64,000 bases of DNA from Pannonibacter phragmitetus DSM 14782 (GTDB taxonomy: Bacteria > Pseudomonadota > Alphaproteobacteria > Rhizobiales > Stappiaceae), in NCBI RefSeq assembly GCF_000382365.1, contig NZ_KB908233.1:1-64000 (forward strand). Reading direction: 5' to 3'. Below the pieces are notes generated by a model. The model saw nothing but the letters and a program-made list of their open reading frames with translations. It did not search any database and was not told the DNA's origin. The position numbers were made by a program, and so were the translations under genes. Shown here piece by piece: positions 36,440 through 46,401 of the stretch (position 1 is the stretch's first letter; every line of letters begins with the position of its first letter).

Positions 36440-37186
36440 CTATTCGCTTTGCGGCCGGCGGAGAAGCACGGCCATGGCGCGCGCCCGGTCAAGGTCCGCG
36501 CGGGTTGTCACCTTGAAGGTTTCGGCGGCCCCTTCCACCAGCTGAACGCGCAGGCCTGCCCATTCGGCCAGGGATGTGTCGTCGGTGAAATGGTCCTGCC
36601 CCAGAACGGCGGCCTTGCGGTGCGCTCCGAGCAGAGGCTCGAAGGCGAAGCCCTGCGGTGTCTGGGCGGCCCATAATCCGCTGCGGTCCACGGTTCCGGT
36701 GGCATAGCCGTCCGGCCCGGCGCGCTTCAGCGTGTCATGCACGGGCAGGGCGGCCAGCACGGCCTGTTCTCCGGCCTGAAGGGCAGCCGCCATGCGCTCA
36801 AGTGTGACGGCCATCAGAAAGGGACGGGCGGCATCATGCACCAGCACATGGGCGGGAAGGTGCTCTTCCGGCCGGGAGGCGAGCGCCTCAAGCCCGGCAT
36901 GCACGGACGCCTGACGGGTGGCGCCGCCGATGGCGGGCGGCAGAATTCTTTCGCGCATGGCCGGTTGCACTGCCGCCAGCGATGCTTCATAGAGGCCGCC
37001 ATCATCGGCATGGATCACGACAAGCGCATCAGCCACATGCGGGCTTTGCAGGATGGCCTCCAGCGTCCAGGCCAGCATGGGCCGGTCGTCGAGGGCAAGA
37101 TACTGCTTGGGGCACCTGTCCTGTGGATCTGCGAGACGCGTTCCGCGTCCGGCAGCGACGATCAGGGCAGATGTCTTGCGCGTCAT
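36440..37186 (-). CDS. ispD: 2-C-methyl-D-erythritol 4-phosphate cytidylyltransferase
   Basis: IspD makes CDP-methylerythritol in the MEP pathway. The 248 residues have the nucleotide-binding [20 protein letters not shown] (about 7-26) with [12 protein letters not shown], the VHDAARPF motif near 105, and the C-terminal [20 protein letters not shown] 37186 is chosen over an in-frame ATG 14 codons upstream because the protein then begins close to the nucleotide loop. A TAG ends it before ispF, in a different frame. It heads the leftward ispD-ispF-pncC group and is divergent from dusB. Confidence 0.95.
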   Translation of the reverse strand: MTRKTSALIVAAGRGTRLADPQDRCPKQYLALDDRPMLAWTLEAILQSPHVADALVVIHADDGGLYEASLAAVQPAMRERILPPAIGGATRQASVHAGLEALASRPEEHLPAHVLVHDAARPFLMAVTLERMAAALQAGEQAVLAALPVHDTLKRAGPDGYATGTVDRSGLWAAQTPQGFAFEPLLGAHRKAAVLGQDHFTDDTSLAEWAGLRVQLVEGAAETFKVTTRADLDRARAMAVLLRRPQSE

Positions 37187-37403
37187 CGAGGGTTTCCGCT
37201 GGTGGCGCTGCCTCACGCGCCGGGGCAATCAGGACTGCCAGCCGCCGCATATGGACAGTTTTGAGGCAGGCCGCGTTTCGTGCCTGTCTCTTAAGGGTTT
37301 TCCGGGGTTGTTCTCAACTCATTTTCAGAAGCTGTTACAACTTGTCCCTTGCCGCAATGCAAAAAATGTCTAATGTGTAGGCAAATCGAGATATGCACAC
37401 GAT

Positions 37404-38416
<1,013 letters not shown>

Positions 38417-38420
<4 letters not shown>

Positions 38421-39562
38421 CAGGACCGTCTGCGAAATCCGTGGAAGGACGCACCGAGGCCCTCGCCACCGACGGCCCGACCATTCTGGACTCCTTGCCA
38501 CACCCCGTACTTCTGGTCGCTCCCGATGGAGTGATCGAGGCCGCCAACATGGCCGCCGAAATCTTCCTGCGCTCATCCGTATCCTTCCTGCGGCGGCACA
38601 CGATTGATTACTTTGTGCCCTTCGGCAGCCCGCTCCTGACACTGATCGAGCAGGTGCGCGAGCGCGGGGCTCCGGTCAACGAGTACAAGGTGGACATCGG
38701 CTCGCCGCGCATCGGCGCCGAACGGGTGGTGGACATTCACGCAGCCCCCGTGGTGGAGCGTCCGGGTGCGGTGGTGCTGATGTTCCAGGAAAGGGGCATG
38801 GCGGAGAAGATCGACCGCCAGCTGACCTCGCGCGGGGCGGCCCGCACCGTCACCGGCCTTGCGGCCATGCTGGCCCATGAGATCAAGAACCCGCTCTCCG
38901 GCATCCGGGGCGCAGCCCAGCTGCTGGAACAGTCCGCGAGCGAAGAAGACCGGTCGCTGACCCGTCTGATCATGGACGAGACCGACCGGATCGTGAAGCT
39001 TGTCGACCGGATGGAAGTCTTCTCCGACGAGCGCCCGATCGAGCGCGAGCCGGTCAATATCCACGTGGTGCTGGACCACGTGAAGCGGCTGGCGGACACG
39101 GGCTTCGGGCGCGGCAAGCGCATCATCGAGGAATATGACCCGTCACTGCCGCCGGTCTATGCCAACCGCGACCAGCTGGTTCAGGTGTTCCTCAATCTGG
39201 TGAAGAATGCCTGCGAAGCCATCGGCGATGATCCCGATGGCGAGATCCGCATCACTACTGCCTTCCGTCCCGGTGTGCGCCTGTCGGTGCCCGGCACCTC
39301 GGAAAAGGTCAGTCTGCCGCTGGAATTCTGCGTCAAGGACAACGGCCCCGGCGTGCCGGAAGACCTGATGCCGCATATTTTCGAGCCCTTCATCACCACC
39401 AAGACCAACGGCTCGGGCCTGGGCCTCGCGCTGGTGGCCAAGATGATCAGCGATCACGGCGGCTTCATCGAATGCGACAGCGCGCCCCGGCGCACCGTTT
39501 TCCGCATCCTGATGCCTGCCTTTACCGAACCTGAAACCTCCTCCAGCGACAGGACCGCCTGA
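38417..39562 (+). CDS. ntrB: Nitrogen-sensing histidine kinase NtrB (GlnL)
   Basis: NtrB is a cytosolic kinase/phosphatase that phosphorylates NtrC under nitrogen limitation and is controlled by PII. In 381 residues there is an N-terminal PAS domain ([20 protein letters not shown], about 25-44) and no transmembrane helix. The H-box is [20 protein letters not shown] (about 152-171), and the ATPase boxes are [22 protein letters not shown] and [12 protein letters not shown]. It starts inside the dusB stop codon and ends 2 bp before ntrC. Confidence 0.97.
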
Positions 39563-39564
39563 CC

Positions 39565-41004
39565 ATGCCGACCGGCACCATTCTTGTTGCAGACGACGAT
39601 GCCGCCATCCGCACCGTGCTCAATCAGGCCCTGTCCCGGGCCGGCTACACCGTCCGCCTGACGTCCAACGCCGCAACGCTATGGCGCTGGGTCAGTTCCG
39701 GCGACGGCGATCTGGTGGTCACCGATGTGGTGATGCCGGACGAGAACATCTTTGACGTTCTGCCGCGCATCAAGAAGCTGCGGCCCGATCTGCCGGTCAT
39801 CGTCATGAGTGCGCAGAACACCTTCATGACGGCGATCCGCGCTTCGGAAAAGGGCGCCTACGAGTATCTGCCCAAGCCCTTCGACCTCAAGGAACTGACC
39901 GGCATCATCGCCCGCGCCCTCGAGGAGCCCAAATCCCGCCGCCCGGCGGAAATGGATGACATGGGCGAGGCCATTCCGCTGGTCGGCCGCTCGCCTGCCA
40001 TGCAGGAAATCTACCGGGTGCTCGCCCGTCTGATGCAGACCGACCTGACGGTCATGATCAACGGCGAGAGCGGCACCGGCAAGGAACTGGTCGCCCGCGC
40101 GCTGCATGATTACGGCAAGCGCCGCAATGGGCCTTTCGTGGCGATCAACATGGCCGCCATCCCGCGTGACCTGATCGAGGCGGAACTTTTCGGCCACGAG
40201 AAGGGCGCTTTCACCGGCGCGCAGGCCCGCTCATCCGGCCGCTTCGAGCAGGCCGATGGCGGCACGCTGTTCCTAGATGAAATCGGCGACATGCCGATGG
40301 AGGCGCAGACCCGGCTCTTGCGCGTGCTGCAGCAGGGCGAATACACCACCGTCGGCGGGCGTACGCCCATCAAGACGGACGTGCGCATCGTCGCCGCCAC
40401 CAACAAGGATCTGCGTCAGCTGATCAATCAGGGCCTGTTCCGCGAGGATCTGTTCTTCCGCCTCAACGTGGTGCCCATCCGCCTTCCGCCGCTGCGCGAG
40501 CGCGTGGAGGATATTCCGGATCTGGTGCGCCACTTCTTTGCGCTGGCCGAAAAGGAAGGCCTGCCGGCCAAGCAAATCGATCAGGCGGCGATGAACCTGC
40601 TGCGCCGCTACCGCTGGCCGGGCAACGTGCGCGAGCTGGAAAACCTCGTCCGGCGTCTCGCCGCGCTCTACCCGCAGGATGTCATCGGCGAGGGGCTGAT
40701 CGAGCAGGAGCTGAGCACGCCCGCCGTCACCAGCGCCATTGAGGAGCCCACCGGCGAAATCAATCTCGGTCAGGCGGTCGAGCGCTATCTCAACACCTAC
40801 TTCGCCAATTTCGGCGATGCCCTGCCGCCTCCGGGCCTCTATCACCGCATCCTGCGGGAAGTGGAATATCCGCTGATCAGCGCCGCCCTTGCCGCCACGC
40901 GGGGCAACCAGATCAAGGCGGCAGAGCTTCTCGGCGTCAACCGCAACACCCTGCGCAAGAAGATCCGCGATCTCGACGTCCAGGTGATGCGCTCCAGCCG
41001 CTGA
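39565..41004 (+). CDS. ntrC: Nitrogen regulation response regulator NtrC (GlnG)
   Basis: NtrC activates sigma-54 promoters of nitrogen genes. The 479 residues have a receiver domain with the phospho-acceptor in [12 protein letters not shown] (about 50-61). The AAA+ domain has Walker A GESGTGKE, the sigma-54 contact loop [20 protein letters not shown] (about 212-231) and [15 protein letters not shown]-terminal Fis-type helix-turn-helix carries [20 protein letters not shown]. It is the last gene of dusB-ntrB-ntrC and is followed by a large inverted repeat. Confidence 0.98.
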   Translation: MPTGTILVADDDAAIRTVLNQALSRAGYTVRLTSNAATLWRWVSSGDGDLVVTDVVMPDENIFDVLPRIKKLRPDLPVIVMSAQNTFMTAIRASEKGAYEYLPKPFDLKELTGIIARALEEPKSRRPAEMDDMGEAIPLVGRSPAMQEIYRVLARLMQTDLTVMINGESGTGKELVARALHDYGKRRNGPFVAINMAAIPRDLIEAELFGHEKGAFTGAQARSSGRFEQADGGTLFLDEIGDMPMEAQTRLLRVLQQGEYTTVGGRTPIKTDVRIVAATNKDLRQLINQGLFREDLFFRLNVVPIRLPPLRERVEDIPDLVRHFFALAEKEGLPAKQIDQAAMNLLRRYRWPGNVRELENLVRRLAALYPQDVIGEGLIEQELSTPAVTSAIEEPTGEINLGQAVERYLNTYFANFGDALPPPGLYHRILREVEYPLISAALAATRGNQIKAAELLGVNRNTLRKKIRDLDVQVMRSSR

Positions 41005-41085
41005 GGGGCTGGACAAGGGGACATGAAAGAAGGCCCGGATGCGTCAGGCATCCGGGGCATCAATTGGGGGAAAGACGTTTTCCTG

Positions 41086-41234
41086 CCTCTCCATCGTCAT
41101 CCCGGACGCGCCCCGCGCGATCCGGGACCGGTGAGCCGGGGTGAAAGCTGGTTGTCCCCTGAACCACAGCCGATGGGCCTTGGCTCACCGGTCCCGGCTC
41201 TCGCGCTGCTCGGCCGGGATTGACGATGGAGAGG
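41086..41234. repeat. Long imperfect inverted repeat, family C (REP-like)
   Basis: Two arms of about 50 bp (41086-41137 and 41182-41234) are inverted copies of each other. The left reads CTCTCCATCGTCATCCCGGA and ends CCGGGACCGGTGAGCC; the right is its complement with a few mismatches. It fills the space between the convergent ntrC and ABC-2 permease genes and could form a cruciform or a shared terminator. A similar half-copy occurs at 61484-61512. Confidence 0.75.
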
Positions 41235-41268
41235 GCGTGCACAGCGAGGGCTGCGTTCCTGCAGTCCC

Positions 41269-42396
41269 TCAATGCGCTGCCGCGATCGATTTGCGGAAGC
41301 GGATGGCGGCGAGGGTGAAGAGGAGGAGGCCGACGAGGGTCATGGCAACGAATTTCGGCCAGACGATCCAGAAATCCGCCCCCCGGTAGAGCACCGCCTG
41401 CGCCATGCTGACGAACTGGGTGGAGGGCACCGCGCTCATCAGCGTGCGCAGCATCAGCGGCTGGCTCTCGATCGGGGTTTCGCCGCCGGACAAGAGGTTC
41501 ATCGGCAGGATCGTGAGGATGAACAGCAGCCCGAACTGGGGCATCGAGCGGGCGATGGTGCCCAGCAGGATCCCCAGAGCCGAGGCAAAGAAGAGATAAA
41601 GGGCGGTGCCGCTCAGGAACAGGGCGACGGAACCGGCAACCGGCACGCCCAGAAGCTGCTCGATGACGATCTTCAGCGACAGCCCGGCGACCACGAGAAT
41701 GACGAGCCCATTGGCCCAGACCTTGGCCATCATGATCTCGAAGGGCGTCAGCGGCATGGAGAGCAGATGCTCCAGCGTGCCATGCTCGCGCTCGCGCATC
41801 ACCGCAGCACCGGTCAGAACCACGGTCAGCATGGTGATGTTGTTGATGATCTCCATGATGGCCGAGAACCAGGAACTGCTGAGATTCGGGTTGAAGGCAT
41901 AGCGGATGATGAGATCAACCGGCATTGCCGCCGCCGCAATGCCCCGGCCGTGCTGATAGCGGGCGATCTCCTGGGCGAAGGCCTGCGCGATGTGATTGGC
42001 GCCCGTTCCGGCCTGCATCATGGCTGTGGCATCGATGTTGAGCAGGATTTTCGGAGCGTTGCCGCGCACCACGTCCGCCTCGAACCGCTCCGGAATGACC
42101 AGCACGAAGGAATAGGCCTGCGTGTCGAGGCCCCGGTCAATCTCCGCGAAGCTGATCAGTTCCGGCTTGCGGAACTCCGGCGGCCGCAGGGTGTCGATGA
42201 GCTGCCGGGACAGGGGCGAGCGGTCCTCATCAACTACGGCAACGGCCACGTTGTTGAGGTCCGAGCGCATGCCGTCGGCCGCCATATAGACCCCGGCACT
42301 GAAGGCCCAGAGAATGAGGATCAGCAGCACCGGATCACGCCGCAGGCTCTGCAGTTCCTTCAGTCCCAACCGGAAAATACTGGTCAGCCTGTCCAT
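41269..42396 (-). CDS. ABC-2 type permease (YhhJ-like)
   Basis: A 375-residue export permease with one N-terminal helix (PVLLILILWAFSAGVYMAAD, about 22-41), a large extracytoplasmic domain and five C-terminal helices. The ABC-2 motif VMREREHGTLEHLLSMPLTP (about 200-219) is the usual coupling region. It starts one base after the fused ATPase/permease gene ends (TGAGATG), so the two are translated together. With the upstream HlyD-type gene this matches the YhiI-RbbA-YhhJ type of export cassette. Substrate unknown. Confidence 0.87.
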   Translation of the reverse strand: MDRLTSIFRLGLKELQSLRRDPVLLILILWAFSAGVYMAADGMRSDLNNVAVAVVDEDRSPLSRQLIDTLRPPEFRKPELISFAEIDRGLDTQAYSFVLVIPERFEADVVRGNAPKILLNIDATAMMQAGTGANHIAQAFAQEIARYQHGRGIAAAAMPVDLIIRYAFNPNLSSSWFSAIMEIINNITMLTVVLTGAAVMREREHGTLEHLLSMPLTPFEIMMAKVWANGLVILVVAGLSLKIVIEQLLGVPVAGSVALFLSGTALYLFFASALGILLGTIARSMPQFGLLFILTILPMNLLSGGETPIESQPLMLRTLMSAVPSTQFVSMAQAVLYRGADFWIVWPKFVAMTLVGLLLFTLAAIRFRKSIAAAH

Positions 42397-42397
42397 C

Positions 42398-45163
42398 TCA
42401 GCGCTCCTGCCTTGGCAAAAGCAGGGCGCAGGCGGCAAGCACGAGTGGGGCGACCGGGGCCAATGCCCAGAAATTTGCCGAGAGATCAGCAAAGCCCAGC
42501 CCCTTGGTGAAGGTGCCGACGCTGATGGTCATGAAATGGGTGGTCGGATAGAGCGAACCGATCACCGCACCGGCGCCTGTCAGCGAGGAGACCGGCTGCA
42601 GCATGCCGGAGAACTGCACTGCGGGCAGAACCGTGCCGATGGCCGTGCCGAAGATCGCGGCGACCTGCGTCGAGGTGAAGGTGGAGAACAGCAGGCCGAT
42701 GGCGGTGGTGGCACAGACATAGAGCAGGGCGCCCGCCGTCAGTGTCAGCAGGCTGCCTTTCACCGGAACGCCGAAGACAACCGTCGCCATCAGCATCATC
42801 AGCGTGAAATTGACCATGGCGATGGCCACATAGGGAAGCTGCTTGCCCATCAGGAACTCAAGCGGCGTCACCGGCGTCACATAGAGATTGGTGATCGAGC
42901 CCAGCTCCTTTTCCCGTACCACCGAAACGGCGGTCAGGATCGCCGGAATGAACACCAGCAGCAGCGCCATCACCGAAGGGGCTATGGCATTGATGCTCTT
43001 GAAGTCCTGATTGTACCGGAAGCGCGGTTCAATGCTGGCAGCGGCAAAGACCGGGGTCTCGCCGAAGCGCTGGCGGTATTGCTCGGCGATATAGGACTGA
43101 TGCAGCCCTGTGACATAGCCTGCAATCGTATTGGCCCGGAACGGCATGGAGCCGTCGATGGTGGCGGCGATCTCAGGCGTTTCGCCGCGCAGCAGCGCCT
43201 TGCCGAAGCCAGGCGGAATTTCGACGGCGAGCGAAATGTTGCCGGCCCGCATCCTTGAGAGGATCTCGGCCTCGCTGGTGAGCGGCGCCTGTTCCTTGAA
43301 ATAGCGCGAGCCCGACATGCTTTCGGCATATTGCCGGCTTTCGAGGGTCCGGTCATGGTCCAGCACCGCATAGGTGAGATCATTCACGTCCGTGGTGATG
43401 CCGTAGCCGAAGACCAGCATCAGCAGCATGGTGCCCGCCAGCGCCACGGCAAGGCGTACCGGATCACGCCGCAACTCCTTCGCCTCGCGCAGGGAATAGG
43501 CCATGAGGCGGCGCTTCGACAGGAAGCCCTGCCGACGTTTCTGTGGCTTGGCGGGCGGCCCGGCTGCAGCAGCCAGCGCTGCCTGCGCCTCTGTTGCCGG
43601 CTGCGCGGGAGCGGAAGCGCCTTCAAGCGCGCTGATGAAGGCCTCTTCCAGAGTGGCAGCGCCGTAGCTGCGCACCAGCTCGTCCGGCGCGCCGCAGGCC
43701 AGCACCTTGCCCGCATGCATCAGGGAAATGCGGTCGCAGCGCTCACCTTCGTTCATGAAATGGGTGCTGAGGAAGATCGTCACCCGGTCCTTGCGGGCCA
43801 GGTCAATCAGAAGGCTCCAGAACTCGTCCCGGGCAACCGGATCAACGCCGGAAGTCGGCTCATCGAGAATGAGCACATCGGGCCGGTGGACGATGGCAAC
43901 GGCCAGCGACAGGCGCTGGCGCACGCCAAGGGGCAGGGCGCCGGGCAGGGCATCGGCATGATCCGTCAGGCGGAAGGTCTGCAGCAGTTCATTGACGCGG
44001 CCAGGGATTTCCGCTGTGGGCATATGGAAGAGCTGGGCATGCAGCGTCAGGTTCTGGCGCACCGTCAGCTCGCCATAAAGCGAGAAGGCCTGCGACATGT
44101 AGCCAACCCGCTTGCGGGTGTTCAGGTTGCGCGCATCGATCTCCTCGCCGAAGAGCCAGGCCTTGCCTTCGCTGGGCGGTAGCAGACCGGTCAGCATCTT
44201 CATGGTGGTGGACTTGCCGCAGCCGTTGGACCCGAGAAAGCCGAAGATTTCGCCGCGCCGGATCTCGAAACTGACATGATCAACGGCAGTGAAGCTGCCG
44301 AAGCGCTGCACCAGATCCTGCGCAACAATGGCCGGGCCCTCGCCGTCGCCTTCATAAGGCGGCACGGTGAGGCTCTGGTGCGGCTGGCTCCGGTATTCCG
44401 GCAGCAGGTTGACGAAAGCGGCCTCCAAGGTTGCGGCCTGTCCTTTTTCCTTCAGGTCCGCCGCGCTGCCTTGCGCCAGTATTTTCCCGCCATGCATGGC
44501 CACCAGATGGCCGAAACGTTCCGCCTCGTCCATGTAGGCGGTGGCGACCACCACAGTCATCCCCGGGCGGGATGTGCGGATGGTGTCGATCAATGTCCAG
44601 AACTGGCGGCGGGACAGGGGATCAACGCCCGTGGTCGGCTCATCCAGAATGAGCAGGTCCGGATCGTGAATGAGCGAGCAGCACAGCCCGAGTTTCTGCT
44701 TCATGCCGCCGGAGAGTTTCCCTGCCGGGCGGTCAAGGAAGGGATCAAGGCCGGTCGCAACGGTCAGCTCCGCAATGCGGCGCTGGCGTTCCCGCCCGTC
44801 CTGACCAAAGAGGCGGCCGAAGAACTCCAGGTTCTCCGCAACCGTCAGGTCCATGTAGAGGTTCTTGCCAAGGCCCTGCGGCATGTAGGCGATGCGCGGC
44901 AGCACGGCGCGGCGGTGGCGGGCATTGGCCATATCGCCGCCGAGCGCCTCCACCGTGCCTGTCTGGATCTTGCGGGCGCCCGACAGCAGCGCCAGCAAGG
45001 TGGATTTGCCGACGCCATCCGGTCCGATGAGGCCGATCATGCCGCCTGCGGGCAGAGCGAGCGTCACCCCGTCCAGCGCCCGTGTCTTGCCGTAGAGGTG
45101 CGACACGCCGGTCAGACGCGCCACGGTGGAAGCGGGCGAAGCCTGCAAGGGGGCGTGTGTCAT
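42398..45163 (-). CDS. Fused ABC ATPase-ATPase-permease (RbbA-type)
   Basis: A 921-residue fusion. ATPase domain 1 (about 15-235) has Walker [20 protein letters not shown], signature [12 protein letters not shown] and Walker [14 protein letters not shown]. ATPase domain 2 (about 270-500) has [19 protein letters not shown] and [12 protein letters not shown], but a degenerate signature ([11 protein letters not shown]). From about 545 an ABC-2 permease domain has its own helices and the motif [19 protein letters not shown]. This is the plan of E. coli RbbA, reported as a ribosome-associated ATPase, although in operon context such proteins look like exporters. It lies between the HlyD-type gene and the second permease. 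Confidence 0.9.
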   Translation of the reverse strand: MTHAPLQASPASTVARLTGVSHLYGKTRALDGVTLALPAGGMIGLIGPDGVGKSTLLALLSGARKIQTGTVEALGGDMANARHRRAVLPRIAYMPQGLGKNLYMDLTVAENLEFFGRLFGQDGRERQRRIAELTVATGLDPFLDRPAGKLSGGMKQKLGLCCSLIHDPDLLILDEPTTGVDPLSRRQFWTLIDTIRTSRPGMTVVVATAYMDEAERFGHLVAMHGGKILAQGSAADLKEKGQAATLEAAFVNLLPEYRSQPHQSLTVPPYEGDGEGPAIVAQDLVQRFGSFTAVDHVSFEIRRGEIFGFLGSNGCGKSTTMKMLTGLLPPSEGKAWLFGEEIDARNLNTRKRVGYMSQAFSLYGELTVRQNLTLHAQLFHMPTAEIPGRVNELLQTFRLTDHADALPGALPLGVRQRLSLAVAIVHRPDVLILDEPTSGVDPVARDEFWSLLIDLARKDRVTIFLSTHFMNEGERCDRISLMHAGKVLACGAPDELVRSYGAATLEEAFISALEGASAPAQPATEAQAALAAAAGPPAKPQKRRQGFLSKRRLMAYSLREAKELRRDPVRLAVALAGTMLLMLVFGYGITTDVNDLTYAVLDHDRTLESRQYAESMSGSRYFKEQAPLTSEAEILSRMRAGNISLAVEIPPGFGKALLRGETPEIAATIDGSMPFRANTIAGYVTGLHQSYIAEQYRQRFGETPVFAAASIEPRFRYNQDFKSINAIAPSVMALLLVFIPAILTAVSVVREKELGSITNLYVTPVTPLEFLMGKQLPYVAIAMVNFTLMMLMATVVFGVPVKGSLLTLTAGALLYVCATTAIGLLFSTFTSTQVAAIFGTAIGTVLPAVQFSGMLQPVSSLTGAGAVIGSLYPTTHFMTISVGTFTKGLGFADLSANFWALAPVAPLVLAACALLLPRQER

Positions 45164-45170
45164 GGCCGCC

Positions 45171-46154
45171 TCACCGGGGTGCCGGCAGACGCACCGCCAG
45201 AGACTCCGGCCATGCCACGGGCGGCGCCATCATCACGTAGGCCTCGCCGGGCAAACCGGTGCGGACCATCTCCAGATATTCGGTCAGCAGGGCCGGATCG
45301 ATGCGCAGCTTGACGCGGAACATCAGCTTGTCCCGCTCGGAGCGGGTCTCCACTTCGCGCGGGGTGAACTGGGCATCGGCGGCGACGAAGGAGACGCTGG
45401 CCGGGATCACCAGATCGGGAGCCGCATCCAGCACGATCCGCGCCTCGGCATTGATGAACACGCGGCCGACACTGGCGGTCGGCAGATAGACGGTCATGTA
45501 GACGTCGGTGAGATTGAGCAGTGTCAGCACACGGCCCCCGGCTGCCACCACTTCACCGGGCTCGGCCAGCCGGTATTGCACGCGGCCGGTGATCGGCGCG
45601 GTCAGGACGCTGTCGCGGATCAGGGATTCGATCCGGGCCACCTCGGCCTGCGCTGCCGTGACGGTGTTGCGGGCATTGGCAAGCTGTGCCCGGGCCGCTC
45701 TGAGTGCGGCTTCTGCGGTTTCGCGGGCGGTCTGGCGCTGGTCCAGCTCCTGCTGCGAGACGTGGCCGTTTTCCCGCAGGGTCTTCGCACGCTCAAGGGA
45801 CTGATCCGCCAGCTTCAGTTCGCTCTCGCGCTGTGCAATCAGTGCTTCTGCCGTATTGGCCGCGTCACCGGCGGCGCTGACCTGTGCCACGGCGCCAGCC
45901 TTGCGGGCATCCAGTTCATCCGTGTCGATCCGGGCGAGAACCGTACCGGCCTCTACCAGATCGCCTTCCCGGACAGTCACTTCCAGCACCCGCCCGCCTG
46001 TCTTGGCCGCAATCTGGACGGTTTCGGCTTCGATGCGGCCGTTGGCTGTAGCGATCTCAGGCGGAAGTGTGGGGCGTGTTGCAAACCAGGCAAAGACGGA
46101 CCCTGCAATGACGGCAACAACCGTTGCAACGGTCAAAAGGATTTTCTTCGTCAT
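45171..46154 (-). CDS. HlyD-type periplasmic adaptor (YhiI-like)
   Basis: A 327-residue membrane-fusion protein. One anchor helix ([20 protein letters not shown], about 9-28) is followed by a lipoyl-like half ([20 protein letters not shown]), a long helical hairpin of about 110 residues rich in Ala/Glu/Gln ([20 protein letters not shown]), the second lipoyl half ([20 protein letters not shown]) and a beta-barrel. Such adaptors bridge ABC exporters to an outer-membrane channel, none of which is in the window. It is the first gene of the leftward cassette, divergent from ntrY with 247 bp between starts. Confidence 0.9.
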   Translation of the reverse strand: MTKKILLTVATVVAVIAGSVFAWFATRPTLPPEIATANGRIEAETVQIAAKTGGRVLEVTVREGDLVEAGTVLARIDTDELDARKAGAVAQVSAAGDAANTAEALIAQRESELKLADQSLERAKTLRENGHVSQQELDQRQTARETAEAALRAARAQLANARNTVTAAQAEVARIESLIRDSVLTAPITGRVQYRLAEPGEVVAAGGRVLTLLNLTDVYMTVYLPTASVGRVFINAEARIVLDAAPDLVIPASVSFVAADAQFTPREVETRSERDKLMFRVKLRIDPALLTEYLEMVRTGLPGEAYVMMAPPVAWPESLAVRLPAPR

Positions 46155-46401
46155 CTTTGCTTCAGCCCCTATGAAAGCAGATCACTGTTCAGCATATTAT
46201 TTGAGGTTCACATCCGTCCTCCTGATTTATGGACACGGGTCCTTTGCTTATGCAACGGCGAAGAGGTCCGTAGTGACGCGGACCTGTTGCAGCTTTGGCC
46301 GCAATCTTGTCGCATTTAGGCAACAGTGTGTGGTACCAAAGCCGCGCATATGTGTTTGCGTTGCACTTCTGATTCTTCCCTTCGCCTTGCCTTGAGGACT
46401 G

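Noticed and set aside
35919-37186. A single fused IspDF protein
   Set aside because: The two genes are in different frames, with a stop between them and a good ribosome site for ispF.
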